Source: an uncultured Bacteroidales bacterium (GTDB taxonomy: Bacteria; Bacteroidota; Bacteroidia; Bacteroidales; Paludibacteraceae). From it: 35,307 nt of DNA. The stretch covers positions 1-35,307 of the forward strand of contig ONWR01000024.1 of the NCBI GenBank assembly GCA_900321605.1, in the 5' to 3' direction. Position 1 is the stretch's first letter. Each line of letters begins with the position of its first letter. Positions 14,164 through 22,213 of this stretch are shown piece after piece. The notes below the pieces were generated by a model. It made no database searches and was not told the DNA's origin. It saw only the letters and a list, made by a program, of their open reading frames with translations. The position numbers were made by a program, and so were the translations under genes.

Positions 14164-16257
14164 CTAACTGATTTCTCCCCAGTTATAGGACTGCTCAACG
14201 CGGCGGAAATCCAACTGACGCTTGTACATGCGGTTCATCTCGTCCTCCAAGAGCGGATCTTTGTCCAAGATCTCCATCGCAGCCTGACGGGCGAGGTTGA
14301 GCAGCTGTCCATCGGTAGAGAGGTTGGCTATCTTCAGGTCAAAGGGAATGCCGGACTGCTGCGTTCCTTCGAGGTCACCGGCTCCACGGAGCTGCAGGTC
14401 AGCTTCGGCTATACGGAAGCCGTCGTTGGTAGCGACCATGATATCCATGCGTTTGCGGGTGTCCTTGCTTAATTCCAAATCGGTCAAGAGCAGGCAGTAA
14501 CTCTGATCGCCACCTCGTCCAACTCGACCTCGCAGCTGATGGAGCTGACTGAGCCCAAAGCGTTCGGCATTCTGAATCATCATCACCGTAGCATTTGGCA
14601 CATTGACACCGACCTCGATGACGGTCGTTGCCACAAGGATCTGGGTCTCGCCGGACGCAAAACGCTGCATCTGGAGATCTTTGTCCGCGGCTTTCATCTG
14701 ACCGTGTACCATGGAGATCTTATATTCCGGAAACGCTTCGCACAATTCATTAAAACCGTTCTGCAAGTCCTGCAGATCCAGTTTCTCGTTCTCTTTGATA
14801 AGCGGATAGACGACATAGACCTGCCGTCCTTCCTGTATCTGTTTGCGGAGGAAAGCATAGACCTGTGCCCGTCGTTGGATCGAATAATGGATCGTCTGGA
14901 CGGGTTTACGTCCGGGCGGTAACTCATCGATGATAGAGACCTGCAGATCCCCATAGACGGTCATAGCCAAGGTACGGGGTATAGGGGTAGCGGTCATGAC
15001 GAGAATATGCGGTGGCAGTTGGTTCTTGGTCCATAGTTTGGCACGCTGGGCAACGCCGAAGCGGTGCTGCTCATCGATGACCACAAACCCGAGGTTCTGC
15101 CACTGGACATTATCCTCCAAGAGTGCGTGTGTACCGATGAGAATATGGATAGTACCGTTCATGAGTCCGTTATGTATCGGCACGCGGTTCTTAGGCGTGG
15201 TAGAGCCCGTCAGAAGGGCTATATGGACAGCATCGCCGAGGGGGGCAAGAAAAGCCTTTAGGGTCTCGTAATGTTGGTTAGCAAGGATCTCGGTCGGTGC
15301 CATGATACAAGCCTGATAGCCGTTATCGACCGCCAAGAGACAGCACATGAGTGCCACGAGGGTCTTACCGGAACCCACATCGCCTTGCAGCAGACGGTTC
15401 ATCTGACGACCGGACTTGAGGTCATCGTGGATCTCGTGGATCACCCTTTTCTGGGCACCGGTAAGGTCAAAAGGCAGGCTCTTGTACAAGCCATGGAAGC
15501 GGCTACCGACCATCGGCATAGCGAAACCCGGGTTCTGCTCCCGACGCTTCATCTGCCGAAGGATCTGGAGTTGGATATAGAACAGCTCCTCGAACTTCAA
15601 CCTCGCACGAGCGTTCTGCATCGTGGGCGTGTCTTTGGGGAAATGGACGTTGACCAATGCCTCCGTGAGGCTCATCAAGCGGTAACGCTGCAAGATATCG
15701 GCACCGATGGTGTCGGGCACGCCGGCTTTGAGTTCGGGAAGGAGACCGGCTATCATCGTTCGCATGGCTTTGGAGTTGATGCCGTGCTTCTTCATGGTCT
15801 CGGTGGTGTTGTAATAGGGTTCGAGACCCTGCGTCATCTCCGGCGTCACCTTGGACATCGGCGTCAGTTCGGGATGCACGAAGTTATAGACGTGCTGAAA
15901 ACGGCTCGGTTTGCCGAAAAGGAGGTATTTCACACCTCGCTGCAGCTTGACGTACTGCACGCCCCGGAACCAGACCAACTCACACTGATGGGTACCGTCA
16001 AAGAAGGTAGCACTGAGCCGCTGCGCCTTACCGATACCGATGGTATGCCATTCGGTCACTTCGCCGATGATCTGTACATAGGTATCTTCGTCGTCAAGTT
16101 CGGCAATGCGGTAGAAACGACTTCGGTCGATATACTTATAGGGATACTGACGAATGAGATCGAGGGCGGTATTGACCCCGAGCTCTTTACGAAGAATGTC
16201 GGCACGCTTAGCACCGACATTCTTACAATACGTTATATCTCTATGAGATAGTTCCAC
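14164..16257 (-). CDS. recG: ATP-dependent DNA helicase RecG
   Basis: 697 residues, normal length, with a GTG start at 16257 (no suitable ATG upstream of the conserved N terminus). N-terminal wedge/OB domain (about 45-150), Walker A GDVGSGKT (292-299), motif II DEQH (395-398) in VVIDEQHRFGVAQR, motif III TATPIPRTLA near 424, and helicase C motifs ATTVIEVGVNVPNA and QLRGRVGRG near 560-600. RecG remodels stalled replication forks and Holliday junctions. It starts 11 bases after tonB and is probably co-transcribed with it. Confidence 0.96.
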   Translation of the reverse strand: MELSHRDITYCKNVGAKRADILRKELGVNTALDLIRQYPYKYIDRSRFYRIAELDDEDTYVQIIGEVTEWHTIGIGKAQRLSATFFDGTHQCELVWFRGVQYVKLQRGVKYLLFGKPSRFQHVYNFVHPELTPMSKVTPEMTQGLEPYYNTTETMKKHGINSKAMRTMIAGLLPELKAGVPDTIGADILQRYRLMSLTEALVNVHFPKDTPTMQNARARLKFEELFYIQLQILRQMKRREQNPGFAMPMVGSRFHGLYKSLPFDLTGAQKRVIHEIHDDLKSGRQMNRLLQGDVGSGKTLVALMCCLLAVDNGYQACIMAPTEILANQHYETLKAFLAPLGDAVHIALLTGSTTPKNRVPIHNGLMNGTIHILIGTHALLEDNVQWQNLGFVVIDEQHRFGVAQRAKLWTKNQLPPHILVMTATPIPRTLAMTVYGDLQVSIIDELPPGRKPVQTIHYSIQRRAQVYAFLRKQIQEGRQVYVVYPLIKENEKLDLQDLQNGFNELCEAFPEYKISMVHGQMKAADKDLQMQRFASGETQILVATTVIEVGVNVPNATVMMIQNAERFGLSQLHQLRGRVGRGGDQSYCLLLTDLELSKDTRKRMDIMVATNDGFRIAEADLQLRGAGDLEGTQQSGIPFDLKIANLSTDGQLLNLARQAAMEILDKDPLLEDEMNRMYKRQLDFRRVEQSYNWGEIS

Positions 16258-16268
16258 GTTAGGTCTTC

Positions 16269-16946
16269 TTATTGCAGTTTGAAGTTAACCGGCAGGGTGA
16301 AGCGTACACGAACGGGTTTACCACGTTGCTTACCCGGGTTCCACTTCGGCATGGTCTTGATGACGCGAACAGCCTCGTTATCGAGAGCTTTATCCACACC
16401 ACGAACGACCTGAATATCCTCCAACGAACCGTCTTTGTTAACCACGAACTGGCAGATAACACGACCTTGGATACCGTTCTCCTGCGCGATAACAGGGTAC
16501 TTGATATGTTCGCTCAGGTACTTACGAAGTTCTTTCTCACCACCGGGGAATTCGGCGTTTTGCTCAACGACCTTGAAGATCACCTCTTCTTCCTCTTCCT
16601 CAACGGGAGCCTCAACCGGCGCAGCAATAACGACCTCGACCTCCTTGTCATCCTCGGTATTCACCTCGATAGACTCGGTCTCTACGTTATCCTCTACGAC
16701 GTTCAGCACTTCAACCTCCTGAACAGCAGGGGGTGGAGGGGGAGGAGGAGTCTCCTGACTGGTTTGCTGAATCTCTACTTCTTCCTCAAAGAGGAACTCC
16801 GTGTCGGTCACCTCATACTTGGTAACCTCACGCTCAGTCCACTCCAGCGCTACGTAAACGAGGCTGAGTACGAAGACCAAACCCATTAATACATAAACGA
16901 GTTTGTCTTTCTCCAAGCTGGCATTTTCTGATTTTTTGACTTGCAT
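16269..16946 (-). CDS. tonB: Energy transducer TonB
   Basis: 225 residues. A cytoplasmic N terminus, one membrane helix (about 19-36), an acidic and Pro-rich linker with a run of seven Pro near 68 and several EEE tracts, then the TonB C-terminal domain from FPGGEKELRKYLSEHIKYP (about 135) through GRVICQFVVNKDGSL, VIKTMPKWNPGKQRGKPV and the closing FTLPVNFKL. Couples ExbBD proton-motive work to outer-membrane TonB-dependent receptors. Own promoter at 16985-17016; recG follows. Confidence 0.93.
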   Translation of the reverse strand: MQVKKSENASLEKDKLVYVLMGLVFVLSLVYVALEWTEREVTKYEVTDTEFLFEEEVEIQQTSQETPPPPPPPAVQEVEVLNVVEDNVETESIEVNTEDDKEVEVVIAAPVEAPVEEEEEEVIFKVVEQNAEFPGGEKELRKYLSEHIKYPVIAQENGIQGRVICQFVVNKDGSLEDIQVVRGVDKALDNEAVRVIKTMPKWNPGKQRGKPVRVRFTLPVNFKLQ

Positions 16947-16984
16947 ATCTTGTGTTTTTTAGGTCGTTTTTTCAAAATCGGCTA

Positions 16985-17016
16985 CAAAGGTACTACTTTT
17001 TTTTTATATATGCAAA
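16985..17016 (-). promoter_or_regulatory. tonB-recG promoter
   Basis: - strand TTTG (17016-17013), 20 bp, TACCTTTG (16992-16985). The -33 box and spacer lie inside the last codons of the GT2 gene (which stops at 16993), so the two features share sequence. Confidence 0.75.
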
Positions 17017-17781
17017 TAAAATGTAAAAAATTTGCCTTATATACCATAAAATTGCCTTAAACCACCGAAAATGAAACCTTCCTGAGTACTTTTTATCCAA
17101 CCAATACCACATTCGGAGGCGTTCTCGCTTATAATGTATCTGCCCCTTCAGGCTCTGCGGATTGGACACCGACGAATGAACACGCCACACTGCCGTTCGA
17201 ACACCTAAATATCCGAACTTAGTGTACTGCGAAAAAATACCATATAACGGGTAGTCCAATACCGGAAAATCCTGCTGCTCCAATTCGTCCAAATCCGCTT
17301 TCCGCAATAGTTCTACCCGAAAAAGAACGGTGCAATTAGTCTGCTTAGCGCCTCTCAGACCATACGTCTCGCTCAGATCCCCCTCAGGGATCGCCTCGTC
17401 TCCTTGTGTTTGCTCTGCCGTATGTACCAAACCGACCTCGGGGTGCGTACGCAGGTAATCGAGCTGGAGCTGCAGCTTATGGGGGTCTGACCAATAATCA
17501 TCGCCGTCCAACATCGCTATGTAGTCCGCTCCGTCCGCCAAGATACGCCGGTAGAGGTCAATCGTGTTGCTCGTCAGCCCTTTGTTCTGCCGGCGGCGGA
17601 TATAGACGATACGCTCGTCCTGCCGGGCATATTGCTCGCAGATCGTCTCGGTGGCATCGGTCGAGGCATCATCGCCTATATAGACACGCATCGGCTCGTC
17701 GCAGACCTGCGATAAGACACTCTCGATCGCATCGGCGATGAAAAGCTCGTGGTTATATGTCGCGATGCAAACAGCTATCAT
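16993..17781 (-). CDS. Family 2 glycosyltransferase
   Basis: 262 residues, GT-A fold. IAVCIATYNHELFIADAIES at the N terminus, GDDASTDATETICEQYA near 37 (nucleotide-sugar binding), AMLDGDDYWSDPHKLQLQ near 88 (DxD metal site), and WRVHSSVSNP near 205. The C terminus is hydrophobic and basic (ILWYIRQIFYILFAYIKKK), suggesting membrane association. The start overlaps the preceding GT4 gene by 29 bases, and the genes are the last two of the ssb operon. Role inferred: addition of a sugar to a surface glycan. Confidence 0.9.
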   Translation of the reverse strand: MIAVCIATYNHELFIADAIESVLSQVCDEPMRVYIGDDASTDATETICEQYARQDERIVYIRRRQNKGLTSNTIDLYRRILADGADYIAMLDGDDYWSDPHKLQLQLDYLRTHPEVGLVHTAEQTQGDEAIPEGDLSETYGLRGAKQTNCTVLFRVELLRKADLDELEQQDFPVLDYPLYGIFSQYTKFGYLGVRTAVWRVHSSVSNPQSLKGQIHYKRERLRMWYWLDKKYSGRFHFRWFKAILWYIRQIFYILFAYIKKK

Positions 17782-18793
17782 ATATATCCATCAGATGTTG
17801 TCCGATACGCTCTGCCGTAAACCGTTCGCAGAGGTTCGGTTTTGGGTCCAGACGCTCTTGGTGGAAGAGGATCGTCTCTATGAACTCCGCAAAACGCCCG
17901 GGTTTGGAGATCGCTACCTCCTGCGGCACGATCAGATCCGCCACCTCTTCGGCGATACCCACGGGCGTGGAGAGGATCGGCAGCCGAGCCGTAGCCGCTT
18001 CGGCAAGGACTACCCCATAGGTCTCATAGCGGCTGCTAAGCACCAGTGCGTCAGCGCGATGCATCTGCTCTGCCACTTGCTCAGGAGTCAGTTCGCCTGT
18101 CCAGCATAACAAGCCCTCGGGGATCTCCAACGCGTCCGCATACGCGCGCACGTCCCTATAATCTACACCTGTTCCGACCAGCACCAATGACCAGTCCTGC
18201 CGCCTCTCCGACAGCATCTTCGCTGCCCGCAAGAGTCCTTTGACATTCTTAGCTTTCTCGTCAAAACAGCTCACATGGAGGAGGGTCTTCTTTTCTGAAT
18301 TCTGAGATCTGAATTCTGAAAACTTAAAGAACTCATCCACCACATTATCGATCGTGCCCCACGATTTGGCTTTGATGCCGTTGGACTGCATCGCGCATTG
18401 CAGCGCTTGACTGACCGTCAGGATCATCTCCGCCTGCGAGGCGATACGCTGATAGAAGCGTTTTTGGAGAGAGGACATCTGTCGGAACTGTCCGTTCTCG
18501 GGCAGATAACCGCTCCAATGCTCTATAATAACATAAGGAATAGCGAACCGTCGTTTGAGCCAAAGCGCCAACAGTCCTTGTTTCTGAATGACGTTCAGCT
18601 GCACGACATCGGGCAACCACCCTTCTCTCTCTATAGCTCGCCACTGGTTCCAAGTGTCACGCCATCCTTGCGAAAAGATCACGCGTACCTCTGCCCCTTG
18701 CGCACGAACGGCCTCTACGTGCTTTTGCACGAAGAGACCGCTCATTGCATCCGTATCCGATGGATACCAAGGTGTCAGAAAGAGAACTCTCAT
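17753..18793 (-). CDS. Family 4 glycosyltransferase
   Basis: 346 residues, GT-B fold. MRVLFLTPWYPSDTDAMSGL with FVQKHVEAV at the N terminus, LVLVGTGVDYRDVRAYA near 203, and the C-terminal donor site ADALVLSSRYETYGVVLAEAAT near 250 with PVGIAEEV following. Cytoplasmic, donor probably a UDP- or GDP-sugar. Overlaps the upstream FemAB-like gene by one base and the downstream GT2 gene by 29. A repeat patch inserts SEFRSQNSEK between the two domains. Confidence 0.9.
   Translation of the reverse strand: MRVLFLTPWYPSDTDAMSGLFVQKHVEAVRAQGAEVRVIFSQGWRDTWNQWRAIEREGWLPDVVQLNVIQKQGLLALWLKRRFAIPYVIIEHWSGYLPENGQFRQMSSLQKRFYQRIASQAEMILTVSQALQCAMQSNGIKAKSWGTIDNVVDEFFKFSEFRSQNSEKKTLLHVSCFDEKAKNVKGLLRAAKMLSERRQDWSLVLVGTGVDYRDVRAYADALEIPEGLLCWTGELTPEQVAEQMHRADALVLSSRYETYGVVLAEAATARLPILSTPVGIAEEVADLIVPQEVAISKPGRFAEFIETILFHQERLDPKPNLCERFTAERIGQHLMDIYDSCLHRDI
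18294..18319. repeat. In-frame word-like repeat patch in GT4
   Basis: TCTGAATTCTGA, a GATC-centred spacer, then TCTGAATTCTGA again: a 26-base near-palindromic repeat, in frame, in the inter-domain linker of the glycosyltransferase. Confidence 0.8.
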
Positions 18794-19752
18794 TATCTAA
18801 ACCTCCACTCGCTGAGTTTCTGGAACCAGATAGCGAGGCGGAACCAAGGCTTGTAGTACTTCTCCACGGAGTAGTACTTGGTCGGGGTAGAACCGAACTG
18901 CTTGTAGTGCTTAGCCGTACCGCGATCCATGGAGCCCTCGAAATCAAACTGCACATGTTTCTCCCGCGCCAGTTTCATCGCCTCCAAGACGAGCAGCGCA
19001 CTCGCACCGGACTCCTTGAAAGCAGGGTCGAAAGCAGGGATGAGATAGTACATATAATGTTGATCCCAGACGAGGAAAGCCGCCGCATAGGGTTTACCGT
19101 CCGCATTGCAGATACTAAGTATCTCGCATTGCCCCAGACGCCTTGCCTTGCGCTCCAAGACCAAGAGGAACTCCCGCGAATAGCTCAACTCACGCTTGCG
19201 AGCCTGCATCCAACGGCTGTGGAAACGATAGAACTCCTCCACATCCAATGTCCGCTCGGCATGCAGACTGAGGGCTTTCTGGAGCTGACGGCGTTTGTTC
19301 TTGCTAAAAGCATTGATCACCGCATCGAGGTCGCTCAGGTCATCCACGCGATAAGTGACCCTTTCGTGGGTCTTGAAACCTAAGGCACGCATCGCATCCA
19401 CGCAGAGACTGCCGGGCATGTACTGCTGATAGTAATACGCCAAGCCCATCTGATCCAACTGCTCTTTGATCTGACGACATACCTCCGCCGTTTTCCATTT
19501 ATCGGCAGTGACCTCCGCCGTGACCCATATACCACCGGTCTGGGTCTGCTGGGGCATGACGATGAACTTCTGCCAGAGACGTTTGCGCAATAAGTAAGGC
19601 ATCGCACCCAAGATCTCGCCCTGCTCGTCCTCGGCAAAGAGCACATTCCACTCCTTACCTGCACAGACAGCATCTAACCACCATGGGGTCATCATAATGG
19701 GCACAAACTCCTGTTGCTCTACCCACTTACTATAGCGCTCTTTGTTTGTCAT
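18793..19752 (-). CDS. GNAT/FemAB-like acyltransferase
   Basis: 319 residues. The N-terminal half (FVPIMMTPWWLDAVCAG, EILGAMPYLLRKR, QTQTGGIWVT) and the C-terminal half (AAFLVWDQHYMYYLIPAFD, GASALLVLEAMKLA, FDFEGSMDRGTAKHYKQFGS) give the double-GNAT pattern of FemAB-like enzymes encoded in polysaccharide loci. Likely transfers an acyl or aminoacyl group to a surface glycan or precursor; substrate unknown. One-base overlaps with ssb (TAATG type) and with GT4. Confidence 0.8.
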   Translation of the reverse strand: MTNKERYSKWVEQQEFVPIMMTPWWLDAVCAGKEWNVLFAEDEQGEILGAMPYLLRKRLWQKFIVMPQQTQTGGIWVTAEVTADKWKTAEVCRQIKEQLDQMGLAYYYQQYMPGSLCVDAMRALGFKTHERVTYRVDDLSDLDAVINAFSKNKRRQLQKALSLHAERTLDVEEFYRFHSRWMQARKRELSYSREFLLVLERKARRLGQCEILSICNADGKPYAAAFLVWDQHYMYYLIPAFDPAFKESGASALLVLEAMKLAREKHVQFDFEGSMDRGTAKHYKQFGSTPTKYYSVEKYYKPWFRLAIWFQKLSEWRFR

Positions 19753-20213
19753 TAGAAGAGATTATTGAAGAATCCGCCTTGGGTCTCTTGTGGTTCTTGA
19801 ACTTGAGGAGCCTCGTCGCGAGCCTCTACCGCTGAATCATTCGTCGGAGTCTGGAGACCATCATTGCGGCGGTACTGCTCAGGACGATGAAGGATCTGTA
19901 TATTCTCGGCAATCACCTCCGTCTTGCGGCGGATCTGACCGTCTTTCTCCCACGAACGTGTTTTGAGTTTACCCTCCACATACACTTTCATACTCTTGCG
20001 GATGTTCTGCTGCGCCCATTCCGCGAGGTTGCGCCAAAGAACGATAGAGTGCCACTCCGTCACATCCGGCACCTGAGTACCGTTCTGCATCACGTAGCCA
20101 CGTTCAGTGGTAGCAAGATTGAAATTAGCGATCGCAACGCCGCGGTCTAAATAACGAACTTCGGGATCATTGCCGACGTTGCCAATAAGAATAACTTTGT
20201 TTACGCTTGACAT
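19752..20213 (-). CDS. ssb: Single-stranded DNA-binding protein
   Basis: 153 residues. N-terminal OB fold: SSVNKVILIGNVGNDPEVRY, VANFNLATTERGY, TEWHSIVLWRNLAEWAQQNI, VYVEGKLKTRSWEKDGQIRR, all standard SSB. The C-terminal tail is short and ends GGFFNNLF. Most SSBs end in an acidic DDLPF/DDIPF tip that recruits repair proteins, so this tip is atypical (hydrophobic but without the acidic pair). First gene of an operon with three glycan genes. Confidence 0.94.
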   Translation of the reverse strand: MSSVNKVILIGNVGNDPEVRYLDRGVAIANFNLATTERGYVMQNGTQVPDVTEWHSIVLWRNLAEWAQQNIRKSMKVYVEGKLKTRSWEKDGQIRRKTEVIAENIQILHRPEQYRRNDGLQTPTNDSAVEARDEAPQVQEPQETQGGFFNNLF

Positions 20214-20309
20214 AATTAGATTTGTTTAAATAATTAATAGTGAATAATTAATAATGAATATCTTTGAGTCGATAGTCGTTAGTAGTTAGTCCATTTTTAT
20301 TTGCGGCTG

Positions 20310-20341
20310 CAAAGATACAACTTTTTTTGCATATACGCAAA
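20310..20341 (-). promoter_or_regulatory. ssb operon promoter
   Basis: - strand TTTG (20341-20338), 20 bp, TATCTTTG (20317-20310). About 90 bases of leader separate it from the ssb start; the leader contains repeat words. Confidence 0.75.
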
Positions 20342-20406
20342 TAAATCAATTAAAAATTAAAAATTTTTTGTCGATAGTCGTTAGTCGATGGTCGTTGGTC
20401 AAACAA

Positions 20407-20434
20407 GAAAAATCGCCCCAAAGAGCGATTTTTC
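20407..20434 (-). terminator. Terminator of the 20.4-25.9 kb operon
   Basis: GAAAAATCGC (20407-20416) pairs with GCGATTTTTC (20425-20434); loop CCCAAAGA. On the - strand it follows the WG-gene stop by about 35 bases and ends in a T-rich tract. Confidence 0.8.
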
Positions 20435-20468
20435 TTCCTTCGTACATTGTACATTCTCCCTTCGTACA

Positions 20469-22208
20469 TCACTTCACTCTTTCGCCTTTATGATTGAGCA
20501 TGATCCTCTCTTCGTGGGAAAGAGTAACCTCAAACAGATGTTCTCCGGCGATACGAATCCAATCGTATATCGCAGGGATGATCACTTTTCCGTTCTCATC
20601 CAACACACCATAATAGTCTCCGATTTGATAGCCAAGGTACTTAGGATGCTCGGACATTGCCTCCGTCTCCGGATCACGATAATCATCCACATAAGACAGC
20701 AGAAAAGTGCGATCAAACACAAACGGCTCTACCACCTTTAACTCTCGGTTCACCAACTGAGCCCGTCCGTCTTTGACTAACATCAAGCACCCCTCCCTAT
20801 TGGAGAGATGAATATCATCGTACTCCACCGGCAGAATGATGTTCCCCTCTAAGTCCAACAATCCGTAATGGGTACCATCACCGACAATTCGCGAACCTAA
20901 TTGCGGTGCAGAAAGGACGGTATAAATAGGCTCTACGATCCATTCTCCCTTTGTATTGATCATACCCCATTTGCCCTCCATCGTCCTCATGACGCAAAGA
21001 CCATGATGGAACCGAAAGGCAATACTGTTATAGTCATCATCATAGACAATAGGAAATACTTCTTTAAAAGCCATTTCTCCGTTCTCATTGATAAACCATA
21101 CGTAGCCATCTACGAACACCGCCGCAAGCCCTTCGTAGAAGTTCCAAGCACGGTTGAATTGGGCAGGGATAACGATCTTGCCGGTATTCACATTGATATA
21201 TCCGCGCTTGTGGTCAAACGACCGAAACACAACCAGACTATCCTCTGAGTTATATTCATTTATGAACACATGGTTCAACTCCGGCGTCGTAAATTCACCG
21301 GTACGAGCATCTCTGAGGCGCTCGAAAGATATATTACCATGATACCCATATACCAACTGGATATGCTTAGAGATATATCGAGTTGGCGTTTCCCAATAAA
21401 TAACCCGATGGCGATGTGCATACCATTCGCTTGCCCAAAATCCAGCTGTAGTTACAGATCCTAACGCCAACACACAAAGTGCTACGATCATGATCTTCTT
21501 CCAAAAATGTTTGTTTTTCTCTTCCATAGTCATATATTGTTTATTTGTTTGCCACCATAACTCGATACTATACCACACCAACAAGAATGCCGGAATAGTT
21601 ATTTTCGCCCACGACGCGACCGCCCACGAACGATAGATGATCACTTCGCCGTTAAAGACATAATAAATAGCAGATATAATCATCCGCGATATAGGAACAC
21701 TGAGCCCGACAATACCGATGATTGCGGCTATGCGTAGTGCTTTTGATATGCGCCCGATGCCTTCTTGGCGGCTCATCATCCAGAGCCACGCCGTAACAAT
21801 CAGCATAAACGGAATTCGGATAACGTCCGGAACATAGAAAAGAGGCGTAAAAAAACTGTACATATCCGTCAAAAAACTTCCTATCACTACCGCCAAAAGG
21901 GCAATACCTGCCGTTATATAGGTCATGCGGATGAAGGGTTTATTGGGTATTGCAGGCTCATGCTTGCCTCGCTTGAGCATGACCACAATGGTTATGATAA
22001 CCACCGCCATCAGCACCCCGAACCATGCACCGAAATACGCATCGTCCCAGACGGTCACGGAAGGCAATAAGCGGTTCGTCAATTCCCGCACGGCAGGAAT
22101 AAGCTGTAAGAGACAATGGACAGTATATACTGTCATACCAACAGCAGAAAGGGTAACTAACTTTTTAAATGTTTCTTGTTTCATAGGATATAAAAGTTTA
22201 TGGATCAT
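20469..22208 (-). CDS. Multispanning membrane protein with WG repeats
   Basis: 579 residues. About seven membrane helices in the first 265 residues (for example VGMTVYTVHCLLQLI, WFGVLMAVVIITIVV, IMIVALCVLALGSV), then a large extracytoplasmic part with at least five WG (KWG-type) repeats: RGYINVNTGKIVIPAQF, GYVWFINENGEMAF, KWGMINTKGEWIVEPIY, HYGLLDLEGNIILPVEYDD, YYGVLDENGKVIIPAIYD. WG repeats form a beta solenoid or propeller-like ligand surface. Start at 22208 or at the ATG of 22184; both are AT-rich without an SD. Last gene of a - strand operon. A sensor or surface-recognition role is inferred only from architecture. Confidence 0.82.
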   Translation of the reverse strand: MIHKLLYPMKQETFKKLVTLSAVGMTVYTVHCLLQLIPAVRELTNRLLPSVTVWDDAYFGAWFGVLMAVVIITIVVMLKRGKHEPAIPNKPFIRMTYITAGIALLAVVIGSFLTDMYSFFTPLFYVPDVIRIPFMLIVTAWLWMMSRQEGIGRISKALRIAAIIGIVGLSVPISRMIISAIYYVFNGEVIIYRSWAVASWAKITIPAFLLVWYSIELWWQTNKQYMTMEEKNKHFWKKIMIVALCVLALGSVTTAGFWASEWYAHRHRVIYWETPTRYISKHIQLVYGYHGNISFERLRDARTGEFTTPELNHVFINEYNSEDSLVVFRSFDHKRGYINVNTGKIVIPAQFNRAWNFYEGLAAVFVDGYVWFINENGEMAFKEVFPIVYDDDYNSIAFRFHHGLCVMRTMEGKWGMINTKGEWIVEPIYTVLSAPQLGSRIVGDGTHYGLLDLEGNIILPVEYDDIHLSNREGCLMLVKDGRAQLVNRELKVVEPFVFDRTFLLSYVDDYRDPETEAMSEHPKYLGYQIGDYYGVLDENGKVIIPAIYDWIRIAGEHLFEVTLSHEERIMLNHKGERVK

Positions 22209-22213
22209 ACATT

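Larger units (their letters stand above)
20231..20469. repeat. Cluster of word-like repeat patches between ssb and the WG gene
   Basis: TAATTAATAGTGAATAATTA and relatives at 20231-20259; GTCGATAGTCGTTAGTAGTT at 20268-20292; GTCGATAGTCGTTAGTCG followed by ATGGTCGTTGGTC at 20370-20400; TTCGTACATTGTACATTC and TTCGTACAT at 20439-20469. The ssb promoter (20310-20341) and a terminator (20407-20434) lie between the patches. Confidence 0.75.

Noticed and set aside
15271-16251. 326-aa open frame on + strand
   Set aside because: Antisense shadow of recG, whose helicase motifs are intact on the other strand; no family motif in the shadow frame.
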